Positions 1 to 3,699 of a DNA stretch of 5,707 nt are shown in pieces. How positions within the stretch are numbered: position 1 is the stretch's first letter; every line of letters starts with the position of its first letter. The DNA comes from Actinomycetes bacterium (GTDB lineage Bacteria > Actinomycetota > Acidimicrobiia > Acidimicrobiales > Palsa-688). Position numbers and translations under genes: made by a program. The stretch spans positions 1 through 5,707 of the forward strand of contig JAKACE010000031.1 in the NCBI GenBank assembly GCA_021821705.1. The letters are read 5' to 3'. The notes below the pieces were generated by a model, which saw only the letters and a program-made list of their open reading frames with translations, searched no databases and had not been told where the DNA came from.

Positions 1-698
1 GCGATCAGTGCCCGGCTGCCCGCCGGCGGTCCCTTGGGTGACGGCGCCGAAGTCGAGGTCCGAGCTCGCCCGCTCTTGGACGGCCCCGGGCTCCCGCCCG
101 TCAACGAAGGCCCAGAAGAGATGAGCGGCACGGTGGTGGTCGTGGTGGCCGGCGTCGTCTTGTGGCTCGCAGGTCCGCCTGTGCTTGCGCCGGCCGCCGC
201 AGCCGGCTTCCCGCCCACGCCCCCGGTCCCTGCCGCGCCGGCACCGCTTGCGCCCGTCGTAGACGTAGCCGTGCCTGGCACAGCCAAGGCCCCTGGCGAC
301 GATGTGCTCACTGTTGCCCTCGGTCCGGCGACCCGCGAGCTCAGAGTGGTCGTCGAGGCTGGGACCGTCGTCGGACCGGGCCCGGGCCCGGTCGTCGTTG
401 GACCAGGAGGTGTCGTCGGGCTTGACAGAGCACCGGCACGGACGGCCAGCACAGCCGCCGCCAGCCTGGGGTCGCCTGCCAGCTGCCGTGCGCCTGTAAC
501 CCCCTCGGCCGCCATGGCCCCTGCGCTCGCGCCCACGCCCCGTGGAGAGCTTGCGTAGCCGGAGCGGCCCGGCCCACCCGGCAAGCCGGCAGCGCCGAGT
601 ACCAGCACCACGAGGCCGGCGAGGGCCGTGCGCGCCAAGCGGCCCGCCGGTGACCGAACCGACCGGCACCTGCTGTGCTGAGCGTGATGTGCTGGCAT
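1..698 (-). CDS. Putative secreted or membrane-anchored Pro/Thr/Ala/Gly-rich protein (5' part, continues past the left window edge)
   Basis: I do not recognise a family. From an ATG at 696-698 the frame stays open for 232 codons to the window edge, so the C-terminus is missing. Seen directly: an Arg-rich N-terminus (residues 1-23), a hydrophobic stretch at about 24-39 (core ALAGLVVLVLGAAG) that could be a signal peptide or anchor, a short Ala-rich segment to about residue 93, then a long low-complexity region with Thr/Pro runs such as PTTPPGPTTTGPGPGPTTVP (94-113) and TTTTTVP (185-191). Such linkers usually tether an extracellular domain in Actinobacteria; any such domain would lie beyond the edge. 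The start is supported by GGAG nine bases upstream. A second minus-strand frame is also open across this stretch, with better GC3, but it gives an Arg-rich product with no signal peptide. I prefer this frame because of the export signal, the ribosome site and the lineage-typical Thr runs. The function is unknown. Confidence 0.62.
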   Translation of the reverse strand, partial: MPAHHAQHSRCRSVRSPAGRLARTALAGLVVLVLGAAGLPGGPGRSGYASSPRGVGASAGAMAAEGVTGARQLAGDPRLAAAVLAVRAGALSSPTTPPGPTTTGPGPGPTTVPASTTTLSSRVAGPRATVSTSSPGALAVPGTATSTTGASGAGAAGTGGVGGKPAAAAGASTGGPASHKTTPATTTTTVPLISSGPSLTGGSPGPSKSGRARTSTSAPSPKGPPAGSRALI

Positions 699-707
699 CC
701 TTCGTTT

Positions 708-711
708 CTCC
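708..711 (-). promoter_or_regulatory. Shine-Dalgarno GGAG deciding the start at 698
   Basis: On the minus strand GGAG (711 to 708) lies nine bases before the ATG at 698-696, and a further AAGG touches the ATG. This supports 698 as the start of the exported protein although the frame is open further upstream. Confidence 0.5.
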
Positions 712-791
712 GGGCCGGACGTCCTCCCCGGCTCCGCCTCGGCGCTGACGGAGGCGCCGCCGGCTAGCTCGGCGCTCCCCCGGAGGCTGAC

Positions 792-860
792 CTGAGCGGC
801 AAGCCGGACCGGCCAGGCTCCCACCAGGGCCTCCTTGGCCCCGACGACTGAGCGGCAGGC
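792..860. repeat. Pair of 13-bp direct repeats, CTGAGCGGCARGC
   Basis: The copies lie at 792-804 and 848-860 on the plus strand, match at 12 of 13 bases and start 56 bp apart. They sit in the non-coding gap upstream of the exported protein. They could be paired regulator-binding sites, or chance in GC-rich DNA. Confidence 0.35.
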
Positions 861-1040
861 TGCGGCTGCAGCCGATCGGGACAACCTCCCACTGGGAGTA
901 TCGGCAGCTGGCGCGTCGCACCGAAGACCTTGCTCCGGCCCTGCGGCGCGTGCCGGTACAGCCAGCAACCAGGCTCTCCACCTCGCCCGGCTGCTCGTAC
1001 TCTACGCTGCGGAGCTTCTCAGCGCACGAGGCCGACGGAC

Positions 1041-1059
1041 CGGGCCGATGCCATGCCCG
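1041..1059 (-). terminator. Possible weak terminator hairpin after cysH
   Basis: CGGGC-n9-GCCCG forms a 5-bp stem directly abutting the cysH stop codon at 1060-1062. There is no U-tract, which is common for actinobacterial terminators, but the stem is short, so this is only a candidate end for the sulfite reductase-cysH transcript. Confidence 0.25.
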
Positions 1060-1767
1060 CTACTTCGGCCCGGGAGGGAGAACTTCGTCGTGGATGCCGC
1101 ACTCGGTCTTGGCCAGGCCGGACCAGCGGCCGGACCGGGGGTCCTCACCGGCGCTAACCGGCTTGGTGCACGGCCAGCAGCCGATGGACGGGTAACCCTG
1201 CTTGAGCAGCGGGTTCACCGGGACATCGTGGTCGGCGATGTACCCCTCGACGTCGAGGTCGGTCCAGTTGGCCAAGGGGTTCACCTTGACCAGGCCACGG
1301 CGGTCCCGTGTCACGATCGGCGCCTGCTTGCGGGTCGACGCCTCTTGGCGGCGTAGCCCGCTCATCCAGGCGGCCTTGCCGACCAGGGCCCGCTCTAGCT
1401 GCTCGAGCTTGGCCGGGCTGCAGCAGCTGACCGGGTCCGACTTCCAAAGCGGCACGGTTGGCTGGCGGACGGTCATGATCCGCAGGTTGAGCCCGTAACG
1501 GCGCCTCACCTCCTCCACCGTCGCCAGGGTCTCGGGGAAGTGGTAGCCGGTATCGATGAAGACGACCTCTATGGACGGCTCCACCTTGGTGGCCACGTCG
1601 ATCAGGACGGCGTCGGTCATCGAGGCCGTCAGGCACAGGCGGGGGTGGAACTGTTCGACCGCCCACTGGACGATCTCGCCTGCAGAGGCGCGCTCGAACC
1701 TGGCGTTGAGCTCGCCAAGAGCCTCCTGCGTCAGGTCTCCTTTTCCGGGGGCGTCAAGCAAAGTCAA
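1060..1767 (-). CDS. cysH: Phosphoadenylyl-/adenylyl-sulfate reductase, [4Fe-4S] APS reductase type
   Basis: CysH reduces activated sulfate to sulfite and AMP-type product in the cytoplasm using thioredoxin or a similar reductant, the step just before sulfite reductase. The 235-residue product is of normal length. Seen: a modified PP-loop region TASMTDAVLIDVA (about 47-59), the family signature FIDTGYHFPET (70-80), CC at 115-116 and GCWPC (C197, C200), which together form the four-Cys cluster set of the iron-sulfur APS reductases, Arg211 and Arg214 in DPRSGRW, and the C-terminal catalytic motif KTECGIH (C223). The CC/CxxC set argues for APS rather than PAPS as substrate, by family knowledge. 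Start: TTG at 1767, seven bases after GGGAGAGG; it is the first start codon after an in-frame stop. It lies 30 bp downstream of the sulfite reductase stop, so the two are almost certainly one operon. Oddity: the Arg of the usual CCxxRK motif is Ala here (CCSPAK). Confidence 0.95.
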   Translation of the reverse strand: MTLLDAPGKGDLTQEALGELNARFERASAGEIVQWAVEQFHPRLCLTASMTDAVLIDVATKVEPSIEVVFIDTGYHFPETLATVEEVRRRYGLNLRIMTVRQPTVPLWKSDPVSCCSPAKLEQLERALVGKAAWMSGLRRQEASTRKQAPIVTRDRRGLVKVNPLANWTDLDVEGYIADHDVPVNPLLKQGYPSIGCWPCTKPVSAGEDPRSGRWSGLAKTECGIHDEVLPPGPK

Positions 1768-1774
1768 AACACTA

Positions 1775-1782
1775 CCTCTCCC
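1775..1782 (-). promoter_or_regulatory. Strong Shine-Dalgarno GGGAGAGG fixing the TTG start of cysH
   Basis: GGGAGAGG lies inside the 30-bp gap after the sulfite reductase stop and seven bases before TTG at 1767-1765. It explains how an unusual TTG start can be used and gives cysH its own initiation site within the operon. Confidence 0.7.
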
Positions 1783-1797
1783 GTGCCGAAGGCCCGC

Positions 1798-3582
1798 TCA
1801 AGCACCGGCGCATTCGCCCATGCCGACTTCGGCCACGTACGGACCAGTCTCGTCGAAATCGATGTAGTAGTCAGGCCGCTCCTCCGGGGAGGGCCACTGG
1901 TCGAGGTCCCCAAGGCCTGAAGCCACAGCCTTGGCCCCCCCGGCCCGGGCCAGCCACGACGCGAAGTCCTCGCCCGCCTCACGCTCGTCGGCATAGCGCC
2001 CCACGATGCGGACCGTCGCTTCGGCGCAGGCCTTGGCCGGCAGGCGCATCGCCCTCTGGCCAAACTCGATCTCGGTGTCGCCGACGCGCCCGCCCAGCAG
2101 CAACTGGTAGCCGGGAGCGGGCCGGCCATGGGCGCGGCGCTCTGCCCCGTGAAAGCCGATGTCGGCCACGTGGTGCTGGCCGCAGCTGTTGGTGCAGCCG
2201 GAGATGTTGACTCGCACACCCCCGACATCGGCCAGGCCCGCCTTCTCCAGCGCGTTGCCGATGTCGTCCGCCAGCCCGCGGCTCTGGGTGACAGCCAGGT
2301 TGCAGGTGTCGGCGCCAGGGCAGGACACCACGTCGCGAGCCAGCTCGGCGCCCGGCTCGGCCATCCCGATGCCTTCTAGGCGGGAGTACAGGAGGGGCAA
2401 CTGTTCGGCCGTCAAGTCCCGGAACGCCAGGTTCTGGCGGTTGGTGATGCGCACGCTGGCACCCAGGTCCCGCTGTATGGCCGCCAGCTCCCTGAACTGC
2501 GTGGACGTGATATCCCCCAGGCGGGCGTAGGCGATCGCCGACACCGTGCCCTTGGCCACGCCGACGACGACGTTGGCCGACTCCCAGCGCTTGTAAGGGT
2601 CACCGGGCCCGAGGCGGAGGGTCACAGGAGTGCCGACCGGGGTCGGCGCGGCACCGGCCCCCACGCCCGCCGGGGCGTCGCCCAGCTCCTCGACCACGGC
2701 CGGCACACCTCCAGGCCAGCTGCTGGAGGCGAGCAGGTACTTGCGCTCCTTGAGGATGCGCCGGCGCAGCTCGTCCATACCGATGGCGTCCACCAGCCAC
2801 TTGAGGCGCGCCCGCAACTTGTTGTCCCGGTTACCGAAGTGGTCGAAGGTTCTCAGCACGGCCTCGAGCGTGGCCAGCAGCTCCTCGCGCGGCGTGAACT
2901 CTTCCAGGGCCTGCGCAGGGTGGGGATTGGCGCCGAGGCCGCCGGCGACGAAGACGCGGAAACCGGCCTCGGTCGTGCCGTCCGGGTGGGGGCGGGAAAC
3001 GGCCACCACTCCGACGTCGTTGAACATGGCCTGGCCGCAGTCGGTCATGCAGCCCGAGAAGTTGATCTTGAACTTGCGCGGTAGGCGCTGCGCGTACGGG
3101 TGGTGCAGGAAGTGCCGGAACGCCGCCTCGGCCCACGGGCTGATGTCGAGGACCTCGAAGGGGCAGGCCCCCGCCAGGTGGCAGCCCGTGACGTTGCGCA
3201 CAGTGTCACCGCAGGCTTCGCGCGAGGTGAGGCCCACCATGGCGCACTCACGCAGCAGCCGAGGGACCGCCTCCAGCTGCACGAAGTGGAACTGGATGTT
3301 CTGGCGGGTCGTCAGGTGGCCCCAGCCCCGGCTGTAACGGTCGGCGATGTCGCCGAGGGTCTCGAGCTGCTCCGGCGTGATGGACCCATAAGGTGCCTTG
3401 ACCCGGACCATCTGGTTACGGCCACCCTGGCGCTGGCCGTACACCCCGTTGTTGAGGCGGAAGACCCTGAACTCTTCCTCTCCGAGCTCGCCGGTGAGGT
3501 AGGCCGCGAGCATGGTCTCGAACTTGTCTATGTCAGCTTTCAGTTCGGGGGTCAGGTCGCGGGTGGCGATTGCGGGAGTCAT
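1798..3582 (-). CDS. Ferredoxin-type nitrite/sulfite reductase (siroheme, [4Fe-4S]), probably the assimilatory sulfite reductase
   Basis: Six-electron reduction of sulfite to sulfide (or nitrite to ammonia) at a coupled siroheme-[4Fe-4S] centre, probably ferredoxin-driven and cytoplasmic. The adjacent cysH points to sulfite. Numbered from Met at 3582 (594 residues): ferredoxin-like half-domain 1 (about 35-110, with TTRQN, Arg93), siroheme half-domain 1 (about 125-285, with Arg129 and RKFK, Lys170 and Lys172, the expected anion-binding residues), a Gly/Ala/Pro linker (about 294-319), half-domain 2 (about 320-400, ITNRQN) and the C-terminal cluster motif SCPGADTC...SGCTNSC (C421, C427, C463, C467: C-X5-C-X35-C-X3-C). 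Unusually, the first half has its own full set (C134, C140, C178, C182). Start: an in-frame ATG at 3600 would add MIRIGT through ATA-AGA-ATA, codons rare in this DNA, and would fall inside the likely promoter, so 3582 is preferred. Specificity between sulfite and nitrite is not settled by sequence alone. Confidence 0.93.
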   Translation of the reverse strand: MTPAIATRDLTPELKADIDKFETMLAAYLTGELGEEEFRVFRLNNGVYGQRQGGRNQMVRVKAPYGSITPEQLETLGDIADRYSRGWGHLTTRQNIQFHFVQLEAVPRLLRECAMVGLTSREACGDTVRNVTGCHLAGACPFEVLDISPWAEAAFRHFLHHPYAQRLPRKFKINFSGCMTDCGQAMFNDVGVVAVSRPHPDGTTEAGFRVFVAGGLGANPHPAQALEEFTPREELLATLEAVLRTFDHFGNRDNKLRARLKWLVDAIGMDELRRRILKERKYLLASSSWPGGVPAVVEELGDAPAGVGAGAAPTPVGTPVTLRLGPGDPYKRWESANVVVGVAKGTVSAIAYARLGDITSTQFRELAAIQRDLGASVRITNRQNLAFRDLTAEQLPLLYSRLEGIGMAEPGAELARDVVSCPGADTCNLAVTQSRGLADDIGNALEKAGLADVGGVRVNISGCTNSCGQHHVADIGFHGAERRAHGRPAPGYQLLLGGRVGDTEIEFGQRAMRLPAKACAEATVRIVGRYADEREAGEDFASWLARAGGAKAVASGLGDLDQWPSPEERPDYYIDFDETGPYVAEVGMGECAGA

Positions 3583-3589
3583 CGTCCCT

Positions 3590-3619
3590 ATTCTTATCAT
3601 TCCCGATCGTTTTAGTCAA
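3590..3619 (-). promoter_or_regulatory. Candidate sigma-70-type promoter of the sulfite reductase-cysH operon
   Basis: On the minus strand TTGACT (3619 to 3614, five of six to TTGACA) is followed after 18 bp by AAGAAT (3595 to 3590, four of six to TATAAT), then seven bases, then the ATG at 3582. Transcription would begin at or very near the A of that ATG, giving a leaderless mRNA, a common arrangement in Actinobacteria. The local AT-richness stands out from its surroundings. Inferred from consensus only. Confidence 0.45.
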
Positions 3620-3629
3620 CATTAACAGT

Positions 3630-3639
3630 CCTGGCCAGG
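3630..3639. promoter_or_regulatory. 10-bp palindrome CCTGGCCAGG just upstream of the -35 box
   Basis: A perfect palindrome ends ten bases from the candidate -35 hexamer. It could be a regulator site, but it is GC-rich and short, so chance is possible. The adjoining DNA also has GCCGT...ACGGC (3639-3659). Confidence 0.2.
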
Positions 3640-3671
3640 CCGTCCCTGCCCGGCACGGCATGGGGCGAGGT

Positions 3672-3696
3672 GAGCCGCGCCGGCCGGCGCCGGCTC
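3672..3696 (-). terminator. GC-rich hairpin terminator after the repeat-protein gene
   Basis: GAGCCG-CGCC-(GGCC)-GGCG-c-CGGCTC forms a ten-base-pair stem with one bulged base and a four-base loop. It begins three bases after the stop codon at 3700-3702 on the minus strand. There is no U-tract, as is usual in high-GC Actinobacteria. The position between a stop codon and the promoter of the next gene supports termination. Confidence 0.6.
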
Positions 3697-3699
3697 CTC

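Larger units (their letters stand above)
699..1059. other. 361-bp gap without a convincing gene
   Basis: This lies between the cysH stop and the start of the exported protein, both on the minus strand. Open frames exist on both strands but they are Arg-rich or overlap cysH antisense, and none has a good start. Visible structure: a hairpin next to the cysH stop (1041-1059), a perfect GGCTGC-ggct-GCAGCC hairpin (858-873), CTCCC-act-GGGAG (886-898), CGGCGC-n8-GCGCCG (740-759), and a near-perfect direct repeat CTGAGCGGCAAGC / CTGAGCGGCAGGC (792-804 and 848-860). It could be terminator plus 5' leader for the downstream exported protein. I recognise no known riboswitch or promoter in it. Confidence 0.5.

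Noticed and set aside
34..558. Plus-strand open frame of 174 codons with Val/Pro/Gly-rich product
   Set aside because: TTG start without a ribosome site, and composition is the mirror of the Thr/Pro-rich minus-strand gene; treated as a shadow.
699..800. Possible c-di-AMP (ydaO-type) riboswitch upstream of the exported protein
   Set aside because: A GGAGCCGGGGAGG stretch looked suggestive, but the conserved GGGGTGAATC block and the 3' half are absent before the start codon.
940..1020. tRNA-like or small-RNA gene in the gap downstream of cysH
   Set aside because: No cloverleaf, T-loop GGTTCGA motif or clear promoter-terminator pair could be found on either strand.
835..1356. Plus-strand open frame of 173 codons overlapping the 3' half of cysH
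   Set aside because: It lies antisense to a clearly real CysH and shows no domain or ribosome site.
2284..2325. SCPGADTC of the sulfite reductase resembles SCPGAGTC of the surface protein
   Set aside because: The surface protein lacks the second C-X3-C half and all siroheme residues; the match reflects two unrelated Gly/Pro/Cys turns.
3583..3601. Fur-like box in AATGATAAGAAT upstream of the reductase
   Set aside because: Only a partial, non-palindromic match; the bases are better explained as the -10 region.
2630..3615. Long plus-strand open frames antisense to the sulfite reductase (2630-3337 and 3100-3615)
   Set aside because: They mirror a strongly conserved minus-strand gene; long antisense frames are expected in high-GC DNA.
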